64,000 nt of DNA from Phytopythium helicoides (GCA_024867545.1 JANFNE010000087.1:21319-85318); one strand, 5' to 3'. Counted from the stretch's first letter, positions 28,456 through 39,708 are shown. Notes: a model not told the origin generated them from the letters alone. Numbers and translations are program-made.

Positions 28456-31210
28456 TCTCTCGATGAGCGCTCCTTGTGCAGGGTGTGCGTATGGAAAATT
28501 GTCAGTCTCTCCATTTGTTCGACAGTCAGGGAGCATGGTGAAGACCAAGTCACTGCTTGAACTTGTACACAGTGATGTCATGGGGCCTATGAGCCCATCG
28601 TCGAAGGGCGGAGCTCGCTATGTGGTGACGTTCATTGATGATTTCTCTAGGTATGTCCATGTGGCGCTGATTAAGTCGAAGAGCGACGTTCTATCCGAGT
28701 TCAAACGCTACAAATCACTTGTCGAGACGCAGACGGGAGCGGTTGTGAGGTGCCTACGCAGTGACAACGGTGGCGAGTACGTGGGTAAACGCTTTCGCCA
28801 ATTTTGCTCGTCCAATGGTGTCATGCAGCAAACAAGTGTTCCGTACACACCGCAGCAAAACGGGCTTGCTGAACGCATGAATCGAACGCTGGTTGAGGTG
28901 GCGCGATCGATGCTACACTACCAACACATGGATCGCCAGTGGTGGGGAGAGGCGATTCACACTGCTGCATACCTGGTTAACCGACTGCCAAACTCGGCAA
29001 ACACCACAGTTTCTCCATTCGAGCTCTTTTGGGGAAAGCGACCTGACCTCATGAATGCTCGAGTTTTTGGCGCGCGCGGGTTTGTACACATTGACCAATC
29101 CAAGCGCTCAAAATGGGACAAGAAAGCTCACCCCTGCGTGTTTCTTGGTTATGCTGATGGTACGAAAGGATATCGTGTGTGGGATCTTCAAGACGAGAGA
29201 CTTGTCATCTCGCGTACTGTGGTGTTGAATGAGCTAGCTCCTGATACGTTCCAGACAATCTCAAGCGACACCACTCCCCCATTGATCAAATTTGTGAATG
29301 ATGTTGACGTTGAACCTGTCGCGGGACCAAGGGGGAGACAGATCGGACTCAAAAGGAGCAGACACTACTGTATGCGAGGATACTGCAGTCGATATGGACG
29401 TTGAAATGTCAACTGCGTCCGATGAAAGTGGCCCCGCTCCTGCAGATCTTGTTGTTCCAGCACCTGGTGATCAAGTTGTTCAGATGAGTGTCAATCGTCC
29501 AGCTGAGCAAAGAAATAGCCCTCTCACTCAAGTCTCGTCTGTCCCGGAATCAAGACTGATGACACCTTACAGCTCGCATCCCAATGACTCTCTCAGCAAC
29601 TCACGCATTGTCTTCAGTGGAACGCGTAATCGCCAATTACCACTACCACCAGCAACGTCTTTTCCTCAGCTACTCCCGAGCAACGATGACCATCACCTGT
29701 ACGTAGCAATGTTCAACCTCTTCCTCCTACGACACCTGCATTGATGATTGAAAATGGTACTGTGGAGCACGACCAAGGTGACGACGAGCCGATGCACGAA
29801 CTTGAAAACAAACGACCTCGATTGGATAGTGGGTATGAAATTGCTCTGTCAGCTGTTGAAGTTCCAGAAAGCTACCGTCAAGCAATGTCTTCAACCGAAG
29901 CAGACAAATGGAAAGAAGCTGTGCGCACTGAGCTTCGAGCACATTTCAAGAATCACACGTGGGATCTAGTTTACAGGCCACCCGGAGCCAAAGTAATTGG
30001 TCACAAGTGGGTTTTTGCACTCAAGCGAGATGAACAAGGCAATATCGTTCGGTATAAAGCTCGTTTGGTGGCGTTGGGTTTCCTACAGACCTTTGGTGTG
30101 GACTATTCAGCAACCTATTCGCCAGTAGCAAGTCTCAACTCAGTACGTCTCTTCCTTGCAGTTTGCTGTCAGCTCGGCTTTTATGTGAAGCAGTATGACG
30201 TCGAAACTGCGTTCCTTCATGGAGAGCTTGAAGAAGACGTGTACATGGTTCCACCACAAGGAATCAGAGTGGCTCAAGGCATGGTATGCAAGTTGCGACG
30301 CAGTCTGTACGGTCTAAAGCAAGCTGCAGCCGTTTGACACAAGACAATCTGCTCAACTCTGACTTCAATGGGGTTCCAGCAATGCCAATCTGACTCTTGC
30401 ATCTTCGTTCAGTTGGATCACAATGAGCCTGTCTTTATCGTTCTCTACGTGGATGACTTACTGGTTGGCTGCATCACTGAGCAATTAGCTGATAGCATTG
30501 CACATTGCCTCAATCGTCGATTTAGTCTCAAGGCACTTGGCGATGCGAGATTCATTCTGGGAATGGAAGTGCAATACTTCAGGACCAAGGGGGAGCTTCG
30601 TTTGGGCCAATCTCAATACATCACCCGACTACTCGATAGATTTGGCTTATCGGATGCATTTCCTGTTCGCAACCCAAATGTCATCGGCCAAGATCTCCAC
30701 CCATCCGATGAGCACCGACCACTTCAAGCAAAGAAGCCATACCGTGAACTTATTGGTGCACTTCTTTACGTTGCGAATGGAACCAGACCCGACATTTGTG
30801 TGCCTACAAGTATTCTATCTCAGTACCTTGAGAATCTCTGTGAGATGCATTGGCAGGCCGCAGTTCGTGTTCTCCGATACTTGAAGGGTACTGCGAATAT
30901 GGTCATCAAGTACAAGCGCGGCAGTAAGCTAGATTTACTTGGCTACTCCGATGCGAACTGGGGAGGCGACCTTTCAACAAGACGCTCCACGTCAGGTATA
31001 CTTCTACTACTGAGCGGTGCACCTGTTGCTTTCAAAAGCAAGAAGCAGAGCTCTGTGGCTTTATCGTCAGCTTAAGTGGAGAACGTTGCACTGGCCTCCA
31101 TGACACAGGAGGTGATTTGGGCTCAACAATTACTGCTAGAGATGTCGCTCAAGCTTGACTAGCCCACTCGCATATTAGTCGATAATCGTGCTGCCATCAG
31201 CATGGCCTCC
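28456..31210 (+). pseudogene. Copia integrase, RT and RNase H, several stops/frameshifts
   Basis: Integrase: CAGCAYGK zinc half, LVHSDVMGP, SDNGGEY and the YTPQQNGLAERMNRT block with the catalytic Asp-Asp-Glu set. The frame is lost near 29310-29400 in the variable linker. RT resumes near 29860 (ESYRQAMSSTEADKWKEA, KQYDVETAFLHGELEEDVYM) and contains a TGA at 30336-30338, where Trp is expected after GLKQAAAV. It goes on through YVDDLLVGC to RNase H (GYSDANWGGD). A TAA at 31073-31075 interrupts the SSA-x-VENVALASMTQEVIW stretch. Readable homology stops at about 31205. Confidence 0.85.
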
Positions 31211-31957
31211 CGAGGGGAAGTCGAGGAGGGGGCAGTCGAAGGGGTGGATGTGAGGGATATATTCGCCAGAGACTTGCATTGCAGATGCCCGAGAGCACCT
31301 ACCGTAAGCGGCTAGCGAAGAATATGCTGCTAACCGTGAATTTGGGAGGTCGTCACCCCTACCCGAACAAAATAACACATGAATGCCGATTTTCTTGATC
31401 TATCCGACGATCTTGTCAATTGAGCAGGTTACCGCAACGACGCATCATCAGTTTAGATGTGCAATAGCTCTGTCATCTCGCACTACCGTTACCGGTACAT
31501 GTGTCTGTCAGACGCGTTGTGGTGGATTTGCACAAGGGAGGCTCTCACACAGCGATTTGAAACTTGGTCGTAGTACTACGAAACTTAGAGCTATTGTATT
31601 GCACAACTAAACTAAAGATACGTCGTAGCGCTTGGCAAAATGGAGTTCAACACCTATGCCAACAAAGTGGACGAGGGTAACGCAACTCACGAATGCGGAA
31701 GCAGCACCACCACCATGGGATCTTTTGACAGCAGCAGCGACAGCATGTGACGGGATGTCCCCCCTATTACACAAAAGTGGGTGAGTTGCCACACACCTGT
31801 GACGCGGACCGCACAGGTTGTGACACTCAAGTGATGCCAATCAATGATTAGCTAATAATAGCCCATTTTGGCCAATAGGCGTCGATCACTGTATCCAGTG
31901 GCCCACAGTGCTCCAGAGCTTCGCTCTGACTGACACTCAACACAGGATTTTTTTTTT
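31211..31957. other. Spacer between copia and right arm; no gene seen
   Basis: About 750 bp without recognisable protein. It contains an AAAGATACGTCGTAGCG word at 31613-31629 that also occurs at the LINE tail fragments, so a further LINE 3' end may be buried here. It ends with a T12 tract at 31948-31958, the junction with the right arm. Confidence 0.4.
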
Positions 31958-32176
31958 TAACTGCTTCGGGTGCTCACTTGTTTCTCACGGTGAAAAATGG
32001 AAAGTGGATTGACCCTGCTGTTGCTGTCTGCATGCTCTACGAACTCTGTGTTCTAGAACTTACCTCGGAGATTGCACTTCAGCAGTTCTCGAATCTTCGG
32101 TCAGCCACCAACACTCATGGAGCAAGCTGCACTTATGTGGTCCACACCACGACCGAGGTGCTGATGCTGACTGTGC

Positions 32177-32370
32177 AACCTCGTCAGTTTTAAATCGCAC
32201 GCTTCTAGCGCTTCGTCCAACGTAACGCGGGCGCGGTCCCGTTACACAGCAGCAGCGACAGCGAGCGAGCCAACGAGCAGTTTCATATCTCGAATCAGTC
32301 GACAGGCTCTAGTCTACAGTAAAATAGACGGTCGATTTCTCTCTCTCAAAGATACGTCGTAGCGGTAACC
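32177..32370 (+). repeat. LINE 3'-end fragment (right arm)
   Basis: Mirror of 26712-26905, here in plus orientation, with CAGTCGACA, AATAGACGGTCG and a CT run. It belongs to the near-identical part of the inverted duplication. Confidence 0.5.
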
Positions 32371-32501
32371 GCCGAGTCAATCCCTTATTAGGCAAAGGTT
32401 ACTTGGTTGGATGGAGCTTATAGCCTCACGTGCAGTCTCCTAACCAATGGGCCGGACAGTTCCGCATCGGAGGGCCTGTCGATTTCACGGTGCCACCTAA
32501 C

Positions 32502-33032
32502 TTAGCGGCGCCGGCCACGGCGGCCGCCCTTGCGACGTGTGCTATCAGTTGGGATCGGCGTACAGTCCTCGATACGTCCGATCCGGAGTCCACTTCGCGC
32601 GAGCGCTCGAACAGCGGCCTGTGCACCAGGTCCGGGGGTCTTCGTGCGATTGCCACCAGTGGCGCGCACCTTGATGTGGACAGCGGTGATACCAACTTCC
32701 TTGCACTTGGCGGCGGCTTCCTGGGCCGCAAGCATGGCCGCGTACGGCGAAGCTTCGTCTCGGTCGGCCTTGACCTTCATCCCTCCCGTCACGCGCGCGA
32801 TGGTCTCACGGCCCGACAAATCGGTGACGTGCACAAAGGTGTCGTTGTAAGACGCGTAGATGTGTGCAATACCGAAAACTAGTTTGCCGTCCTTGAGCAG
32901 TGGGCTAACACGCGTCACCTCTTCGACTTTTTTCTTGTCGGGTTTCTTTGACTGCATCCAGACAAGTCACGGACGTCAGCGAAAACAACTACAGCTCTCG
33001 GTATCGCGGGAAGGATACAGCAGACTCACCAT
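32502..33032 (-). CDS. RPS14: 40S ribosomal protein S14 (uS11), right copy, two exons
   Basis: Mirror copy of the gene at 26050. The ATG is 33030-33032, the intron 32952-33029 and exon 2 32502-32951 on the minus strand. The encoded protein is identical to the left copy. Its upstream region runs into the ABCG promoter region after about 370 bp (divergent genes), whereas the left copy is 2.8 kb from ABCG. The two copies therefore share the proximal 5' flank but not the distal one. Both copies are intact and could both be expressed. Confidence 0.96.
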
Positions 33033-33402
33033 GGCGTTTTGACGACCGGCTCACAATAGAAGAATGTGAGCGAGCTGGCTGAGTGAAGCCCAATGCGGCT
33101 TTGATTGTGACGATCTCAAAGTCATAATCTCCGAAAACGCCTGTTTTTTGTCCCCAACGGGCGGCAACAGCTAGTCCGAGAGCATTCTCTGTGGTGACAC
33201 GACCGGCGAGAGATTTTGCCTTGAGACTTGTCGTAATCGCTGGATGGAGTCTGGAGGCGACCCTGCTGTTACTCGCCCAGAGTTCCGGATGCAACAGGAT
33301 AATCGCCGCTTTCGTCGTCCTCGCATCGATGCCGACCCGAGAGGCGGCACTCACACAATCGAATCTACCATTCACACGACAAACTAGCTCCACGGTTTCG
33401 AC

Positions 33403-35265
33403 ATGGCGTTTGCTCCGACTGGCGACCATTTCATCTCAGTTCATACACCCGACGACACCAAGTTCGCGCCAAGCGCAGCTCTGCTCACGCTCGAGTGGAC
33501 GAACCTGTCGCTCCGAACGCCGATCAAACGGAATGGAGCCAACAACATTGAGGAAGAAAAGGTTATCCTAGACAACGTCACGGGTTCCGCTCATCCTGGA
33601 GAGCTGCTCGTGATCATGGGACCGTCCGGCGCCGGCAAGTCGTCGCTCCTCGACTGCATCTCTGGTCGCAAGGCCAACATCGAAGGTAGCATCACGGTTA
33701 ACGGCGCACCATGGACCAAGAGCCTGAAGCAACTTGCATCGTACGTTGTTCAGGACGACCTTTTCTATGAGACCATTACAGTGCATGAGCACTTGATGTT
33801 TCAAGCCAAGCTCCGTATGGGTAAGACCCACACGGTCCAGCAGTACTCGGACCGCGTCGATGCCGTCATGGAGGAGCTCGGTCTCATGAAGTCTCGGGAC
33901 ACGCTCATTGGTGGCTCGGCGCTGCGTGGCATCTCTGGGGGTGAGCGCAAGCGGCTGTCGTTCGCCGCCGAGATCCTCACCAACCCATCACTCCTGTTTG
34001 TGGATGAGCCCACGTCCGGACTCGATAGCTTCATGGCCGAGGCAGTCGTCCGGCAGCTCCAGCAGATTGCGCGCGACGGACGCACGGTCATCGCGACCAT
34101 TCACCAACCGTCCAGTGAGCTCTTCGCACTCTTCGACAAACTTTATTTGCTCTCGGATGGCGCCACCGTGTACCACGGCGAAGCCTTCGAGTCGGTTAAC
34201 TACTTCAAGGCCATCGGGTACCAGTGTCCGCCATTCATCAACCCGTCTGACTACTTCATGCGCCAGCTTGTGGTTGTTGACAAGGCATCCGATCCAGCAG
34301 GTGTTGAGCGACTCGAGCAACTGAAGAACGAGTGGAAACAACGCCGCGGGGCTCATTTGAAAAGCATCGCTGCTTTCGATCTCACAGACATCACGAGCCA
34401 CGGCACCACGTACGAGTCGAAGCGTCTTGGGGTTATGAGCCAAATAGTCGTGCTCGCGCAGCGCAATATGCTCCGACTTACACGCGACCCGATCGCGTTC
34501 CAGGCCGCGCTCGGCCAGACAATCTTCGTCGCTCTCATCGTCGGGCTCATATTCCTTCAACTTGACTTGAACCAGAAAGGCATCCAGAACTTTGTGGGTG
34601 CCTTCTTCTTTATCGTCGTCAACGAGATCTTCGGCGCCGCCGAGCCCACGTTCGTGAGCGTCCCGCTCGAGTTGCCGATCATCATGCGCGAATACAAGTC
34701 TGGACTCTACCGCCTCTTCGCGTGGTACCTCTCGAAAAACGTCAGTGAGCTGCCGTTCCAGATCCTCATGCCAGTGACTTCCTTCGTGCCAACCTACTTT
34801 CTCATCGGTATCGGCGGCGGCTTTAATGTTTTCATCAAAATGCAGATCATCCTCGTGCTCGTCCACAGCTGCGCCGTCGGACTTGGCTACATGGTCTCGT
34901 GCCTCACGCGCCGCGTTGACGTCGCGCCAATCATCGGCGTCGTCACGATCATGCCCTTCCTGCTCTTTGGCGGATTGCTTATCAACTCGGACGACGCACC
35001 CGACTACTTTGTTTGGATCCAATGGATCTCGCCCATCAAGTACGCCTTCGAGGCGCTTATGAAGATCTACTGGTCGCAAGTCGCGTACATCCCGTGCAAT
35101 GAGCTCGTTGAGAATTGCTCTGCACTCGACGGCGCAGATGTGCTGCGCAACTTCAGTGTTTCAGACCGCTCGGCTCTCGTCGACGGACTGCTGCTCGTCG
35201 TGATCAATATCGGCTTCCGCGCCATCGGTTTCCTCGGACTGCTCTTCGGCGCCAAGTCGGCTTGA
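33403..35265 (+). CDS. ABCG half-transporter (White family), right copy, 620 aa
   Basis: Same architecture as the copy at 21421: Walker A 73-80, signature 177-186, Walker B 197-208, His234, then a six-span membrane domain. The two genes differ, as far as I can see, by a C-to-T change at 35201 (Val600 here, Ala in the left copy, in the last hydrophobic segment) and a silent change in an Asp codon near 35138. It is divergent from RPS14, about 370 bp apart, so they may share a bidirectional promoter in this arm. All catalytic residues are retained. Confidence 0.93.
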   Translation: MAFAPTGDHFISVHTPDDTKFAPSAALLTLEWTNLSLRTPIKRNGANNIEEEKVILDNVTGSAHPGELLVIMGPSGAGKSSLLDCISGRKANIEGSITVNGAPWTKSLKQLASYVVQDDLFYETITVHEHLMFQAKLRMGKTHTVQQYSDRVDAVMEELGLMKSRDTLIGGSALRGISGGERKRLSFAAEILTNPSLLFVDEPTSGLDSFMAEAVVRQLQQIARDGRTVIATIHQPSSELFALFDKLYLLSDGATVYHGEAFESVNYFKAIGYQCPPFINPSDYFMRQLVVVDKASDPAGVERLEQLKNEWKQRRGAHLKSIAAFDLTDITSHGTTYESKRLGVMSQIVVLAQRNMLRLTRDPIAFQAALGQTIFVALIVGLIFLQLDLNQKGIQNFVGAFFFIVVNEIFGAAEPTFVSVPLELPIIMREYKSGLYRLFAWYLSKNVSELPFQILMPVTSFVPTYFLIGIGGGFNVFIKMQIILVLVHSCAVGLGYMVSCLTRRVDVAPIIGVVTIMPFLLFGGLLINSDDAPDYFVWIQWISPIKYAFEALMKIYWSQVAYIPCNELVENCSALDGADVLRNFSVSDRSALVDGLLLVVINIGFRAIGFLGLLFGAKSA

Positions 35266-35597
35266 GCATAGCTCCGCGTGATGTGAACGGTGGCGTGGTG
35301 GTGAAACGGTTGTGACAGGACGTTAGGTGCAAGAATCAGACATACCTTAGATCATGCCGTAGAGGCCTAGCGAGTCAGCAATGCTGTGCAATACTCGATT
35401 GACAATGTTGCGTCTACAGTCTTCTCGAGCCAGCGCTTCATGCATACTACTGTACAGTAGAATACTAGAAAAGGCGAGGGTCTCAACGTCAGACTGTTGT
35501 CAACAGTGGCCGTACCGTGAGGCAGATGGACACGTAACCAGTAATCTTGTTCCAAGAGCGTTCTTGTCGGTATCAGAACAGGTCGCCGAGCCCTAAA

Positions 35598-36963
35598 ATG
35601 ACTCCTCTGTCCAGTATTTCAAAATTCGCGATGGAAGACGCCCTTGGGTCTCCGCTGCTATCGGCTCTGGCGTTTGACTCCACGCTTTCGTTCCTCGACC
35701 ACCTCGACGACACCCCGGGCGTGATCCCAGGCCGGCTTGGTAGTATTGACATCTCCTCCTCCGAGTGCACAGAAGTGACAGAGCCCGATGAGGCGTCTGC
35801 GATCCCCCCCAGCCAATCTACACCAAAGCCCAAGCCAGCCAGGACGTACCAGCGACAGAAGCGCGAGATCGAGTCTTTGCGGGCCCAGACTCTAGAGCTG
35901 AGCGCAGAACTGCAGCGACTTCAGGAGGCATCTAGCGGTGCCCAGGGCCGGCAGCAAGTACGTCGAGGAGATTCCGACCAAGACGAGCCCCTCGCGAGGC
36001 TCTGGGGGAGTATTCTGAAGCGACAACTAGAAGACAGGAACCGAGCCGAACTAGAGAATCTCAAGCTTCGCCTAGCGCTCGAGTCCCAATTGCGCGTCGC
36101 GCAGAGTCTAGAGAAGCTGCTGCACAAGAAACCGGTACACACGATGACTGTTGCGTCTTGGGATTGTCCATGGAGCTTACCGAATTCATTCTTCATTGCC
36201 TCAGCCAGTGGAGTTGGAGATTCTTCTAGCGCAGCCCAAGCGCGTGTGCGGTCAACCATCGCGGGAGCTGCGTAGGTTTGTAAACGGCATTCGTGACACA
36301 ATTGAGTTTCGCTTTGACGAATTGAGCGATATGATGAAGCGATGTAATCTCGACGTCATAGTCAACGAGGTCGATCATCTTCAGACGTCGATCGATGACT
36401 CCTCGTTGGAAATGGTCCTCGCGAAAATCTTCCCGTTTCCGTTCCCTGAGGTTGCCGAGGCTGTGTGGCAATGCACTAGCGGCGGTAATATCAAGCTTAA
36501 GGATGGATCATTCGACGGAGCCCAATACTCCGACACGATATGCGAAGTCCAAGTGGTCACAAGTGTAAACGTACGGCGTGTTCAGACCCCACTCACATTC
36601 CGTGGCTGCGGCGCTCGTCGTGTTGACTCTTCGACCGCGGCCATCGTGTTCGAGTCTGTGGGAGTGGCTGAGATACCCTTGGTGATGAATGAGCGTGTCA
36701 TTTTGCGCGAGCGCGGGTACATTCTGATCGAGGCAGGTGAGAAGCCGTGCGGCTTCGTATGTACGACGGTTAAGGTTTGCATCCGAGTTGTGCCCGAGTT
36801 CGTGAACACGATTGAGCGGGAGCCACGCGCCGGCTGGCTTCTAGACCTCGCTGGTGGCTTGTACGAGCATTCAGCTGCATCGATTTTCCAGTGTATTGAG
36901 AACGCGTTGGTACAGCCGTCGATCCCAATCCGAGGTGTTGGGAGCAATCCGCTTGGCTGCTGA
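35598..36963 (+). CDS. M96-like / START-like coiled-coil protein (right copy), 431 aa, two exons
   Basis: Exons 35598-36134 and 36205-36963, intron 36135-36204 (GTACAC...CTCAG). The protein is apparently identical to the left copy: N-terminal acidic region, basic coiled coil, second helix, then the START-like part with DELSDMMKRCNLD and FPFPEVAEAVW. Downstream of ABCG on the same strand by 330 bp. Function unknown; the family is expanded in oomycetes. Confidence 0.7.
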
Positions 36964-37362
36964 TCACGAGCGAGTGCAGGCCTTCTAGATGCCACACCAC
37001 AACACTCCTAGTAAAGCCCGCTTCTAGCATCGAATTAGACATGCATGCTGAAAACGGATAAGCGAAAAATGTGTGGACAGCAAACTTTGGAGACGGCTCT
37101 CACTAACACGAAATGCCTGTACTAACCATGAAGCCAAATGGGACACTTACGAGGTAAACGAAGAATCGATCGATACGGCATGAAACTCGGTAGGATGTTT
37201 AGTTCCAAAACTGCCTTCGTGCACACCAACTATGACTGCTGTAGCAGCTACAGGTCATGGAAGCAGCGTGAGCTTCGGGATCGCGACCTCCATTTCCACA
37301 TTTTCCTGCTTCCACTGCACTTTTTCTGGATGTGATATGGAATCCCATTATAATTACTACAG
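36964..37362. other. Outer right arm intergenic region; no gene seen
   Basis: About 400 bp between the M96-like gene and the convergent Ser/Gly-rich gene, mirrored at 19324-19722. No recognisable coding or RNA feature. Confidence 0.4.
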
Positions 37363-38506
37363 TTAACAACTGAGCTTGATGCCGCCGCTGCTCCAGCACA
37401 CCACGCTTCCTCTAAGCGAACTTCCAAAGTCGCCCGACGCTGAAGTGACGCCACCCGCAGCCCCCAACAGGAGAACCAGCGACGAGCTGCACACCAAACA
37501 CCACCACACACCGAAAACGTGCTCGTGGAGCTCGTGCCGCCAGATAAAGTCTCGATTTTCCTCCGGACAGGCTGCCAGAGCCCCAGACACGCTCACCACA
37601 CCGTCAGATGCAGTCGTGGACGCACCCGATGAGATCGACACTGACCCGGACGCACCGCCAGATGCAGAGCCACTTGAAATACGCACGACTCCGCTCTCCA
37701 CAGCCCCCGTAACAGCGCTTCAACCCACGTTCACCGCGCCGCTTGTCATCGAGTCGCTCGCACCGCTCAGGATGCTCGCGCTGCCGCGCGTGCTACTCGA
37801 GGACGAACTACTCGATAGAGAGATGGACGCGCCGCTGCCACTCATTGAAGTTCCGCCCGCGACCTCGATCTTGCCGGCAACAGACGACGTCGACGATCCA
37901 CTTCCAATGCGCACGGACCCGCTCAACACGCCAGAGTCGCCGCTCGTCACGGTCACGTTGCCGCTGCTGCTACTGCCGCTGCTCGCAGCACCGTGCTTCA
38001 AAATCACCACCGAGCTGCTCGTTGACAAGCCATCGCCACTTGTCACAGACAAAGAGCCGCCAACCGAGCTAACCGACGACTCGACATCCACCGTCACATC
38101 GCCGCCCACTCCCTGCGCGATGCTGGCGCCGAGGATCTTCACAGACTGCGCCGCACTCGCGCTGTCCATCGATCCGCCCTGCAACAACACGTCGCTGACT
38201 ACGCTGCTTCCCTGGATGATACAGATACCACCTTCAGTGCCGCTTGACGACGACACACCGCGGCTTACAGACACATTGCCGGACAACCCGCTCGCAGAGT
38301 CGCCTCCGCTCGCCAACACAGACCCGCCGGACGCCGACGTGCTAGAGCCGCCGACAACGCGCACAGCACCGACAACAGACGTCGTGCTGGACTCACTGCC
38401 CACCTACACTTCGCCCGACGCGCCATCCACAGTCGTGCCAGGCTGCACACGAACCACACCCGACACGCTACTTCCGGATAACGCGGTGATACAGTAGGCA
38501 CGGACG
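37363..38506 (-). pseudogene. Ser/Gly-repeat surface-type protein gene, broken, 3' part
   Basis: The minus strand encodes imperfect repeats of about 25-30 residues built on G-G-x-V-x-V-x-S-G (for example SGNVSVSRGVSSSSG, GGSLSVTSGDGLSTSSS), followed by a hydrophobic, possibly membrane-anchoring C-terminal segment (WWCLVCSSSLVLLLGAAGG). In-frame TAG at 38404-38406 and TGA at 37720-37722 interrupt it. Its 5' part continues beyond the MULE at 41652-41700 (GGSVSLSSGSGV), so the transposon split the gene. The C-terminal end lies in the right arm of the inverted duplication; the left arm holds only a truncated copy of that tail. A cell-surface or extracellular role is guessed from composition. Confidence 0.6.
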
Positions 38507-38516
38507 CGTCGCTGCC
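38507..38516. repeat. MULE target-site duplication, left
   Basis: CGTCGCTGCC, identical to 41642-41651 on the far side of the element. Ten bases is within the 8-11 bp range of Mutator-like elements. Confidence 0.88.
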
Positions 38517-38914
38517 GGACTTTTGACAAAAGTGGTGGCTATTTTGCTAATTTAGTCATAAGAGGAATTGGCACGACAAAAGTGGTGGCTGGATTGTTGG
38601 TTGTGGTGCTTTGATAATCAGTGGTCAAAACGGCCACCACTTTTGACATGGACTTTTGACAAAAGTGGTGGCTATTTTGCTAATTTGTCATAAGAGGAAT
38701 TGGCACGACAAAAGTGGTGGCTGGATTGTTGGTTGTGGTGCTTTGATAATCAGTGGTCAAAACGGCCACCACTTTTGACATGGACTTTTGACAAAAGTGG
38801 TGGCTATTTTGCTAATTTGTCATAAGAGGAATTGGCACGACAAAAGTGGTGGCTGGATTGTTGGTTGTGGTGCTTTGATAATCAGTGGTCAAAACGGCCA
38901 CCACTTTTGACATA
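38517..38914 (+). repeat. Three tandem copies of the MULE terminal unit
   Basis: Units of 132-133 bp start at 38517, 38650 and 38782. They are nearly identical; the first has AATTTAGTCATAAG where the others have AATTTGTCATAAG. Each ends with GCCACCACTTTTGACAT. Confidence 0.9.
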
Positions 38915-38946
38915 GTGGCCATGCGTTTCAGAGTCATTTTACAACC

Positions 38947-39330
38947 ATGGCCGCCGACTTCCCATGCAACAAGTGTAAAAAGGTGCTAAAAAGCAAGCGC
39001 AACCTACTCGAACACCGCCAGCGTCGCGTTTGTAGAGAGACGGGCAATCCAAAGCTGAGGGCTAAGCGTCTGCAGGAGTCGAAGGCCCGCGCACGAGCGC
39101 TTGACGCTGCGAGAAAGCGTGCGAAGTACACGCCTAAGCTCCCGCAGTGTCACTTCTGCGCCAATTCAGTGCGAAAATGGGCTGCATCGCAAAATTGCGA
39201 CCACCGTTTGCACTACAGGTGCTACCGTCTCATGCTGGACAAGCATGAGTCTGTTGATCCAGTGTTCGGACGACGTGCTGGAGCTCTGCCGTGTCCATTT
39301 TGTCGCAATGCCTTCATTCTGAAGCAATAG
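38947..39330 (+). CDS. MULE accessory zinc-finger protein, 127 aa
   Basis: An intact ORF inside the transposon, on the strand opposite to the transposase. It has an N-terminal C2H2-type finger (CNKCKKVLKSKRNLLEHRQR then Arg-Val-Cys; C-x2-C...H-x5-C), a basic linker, and a C-terminal RING-like cluster: CHFC, then C-D-H-x3-H-x2-C and finally CPFC. The first finger could bind the transposon ends and the second could recruit ubiquitin or act structurally; both roles are inferred. ATG at 38947 follows the tandem terminal units by about 30 bp, so these could serve as its promoter. Convergent with the transposase (380 bp apart). Confidence 0.65.
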   Translation: MAADFPCNKCKKVLKSKRNLLEHRQRRVCRETGNPKLRAKRLQESKARARALDAARKRAKYTPKLPQCHFCANSVRKWAASQNCDHRLHYRCYRLMLDKHESVDPVFGRRAGALPCPFCRNAFILKQ

Positions 39331-39708
39331 GGTAGTTCCGTAAAAGCGAAATACAGTGGTACCGTATTGACCGATGGCGGACCAAAAAGTCATGTTTAAT
39401 TTGAAATGTTGCACAATTGTAAAGCCCCACTTCAACTTGCACCACCAAATACTGTGCTCTTTTTTGTGATGATGTCGAATCGTGGTCTTGTCCTTGCGTC
39501 AACGAGAATGCAAATGGTGAGCAATGAGCCAGCGCATGTCTGACTCAAAGGACCGAGAGACTTGTTCCAAAGTCCAGGATATTTGCTGAAAACTGCTGGA
39601 GTTTTGTTGTATACTAGTGGAGATTTGCTTTAAACTAAAGGATATTTGCTCTAAAGTGCAGGAGATTGCGTTAAACAACCGGAGGTTACCAAGGTGGCTC
39701 GTGGCTTA

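Larger units (their letters stand above)
27020..31210 (+). mobile_element. Decayed Ty1/copia element between the inverted arms
   Basis: The copia domain order is complete from gag to RT/RNase H, but with several breaks. The 5' leader is shared (inverted) with the right arm at 31958-32170. No 3' LTR was found; recognisable coding ends near 31205, within the RNase H region. Hence a 3'-truncated, non-autonomous copy. Confidence 0.85.
31958..37534 (-). repeat. Right arm of large inverted duplication
   Basis: 5,577 bp, the reverse complement of 19152-27120 without the 2.4-kb GT8/coiled-coil segment. It carries RPS14 (minus), ABCG (plus), M96-like (plus) and the tail end of the minus-strand Ser/Gly-rich gene. 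Because that gene continues intact beyond 37534 but is cut at 19152, the right arm appears to preserve the original outer junction. Confidence 0.93.

Noticed and set aside
31613..31629. Third LINE tail in the spacer.
   Set aside because: Only a 17-bp word is shared; not enough to call an insertion.
37376..38497. 373-codon Pro/Thr-rich plus-strand ORF that could be a wall protein.
   Set aside because: It is the complement of the Ser/Gly-repeat frame, whose repeats match the plus-strand paralogue at 41800-43035; the minus strand is therefore the ancestral coding strand.
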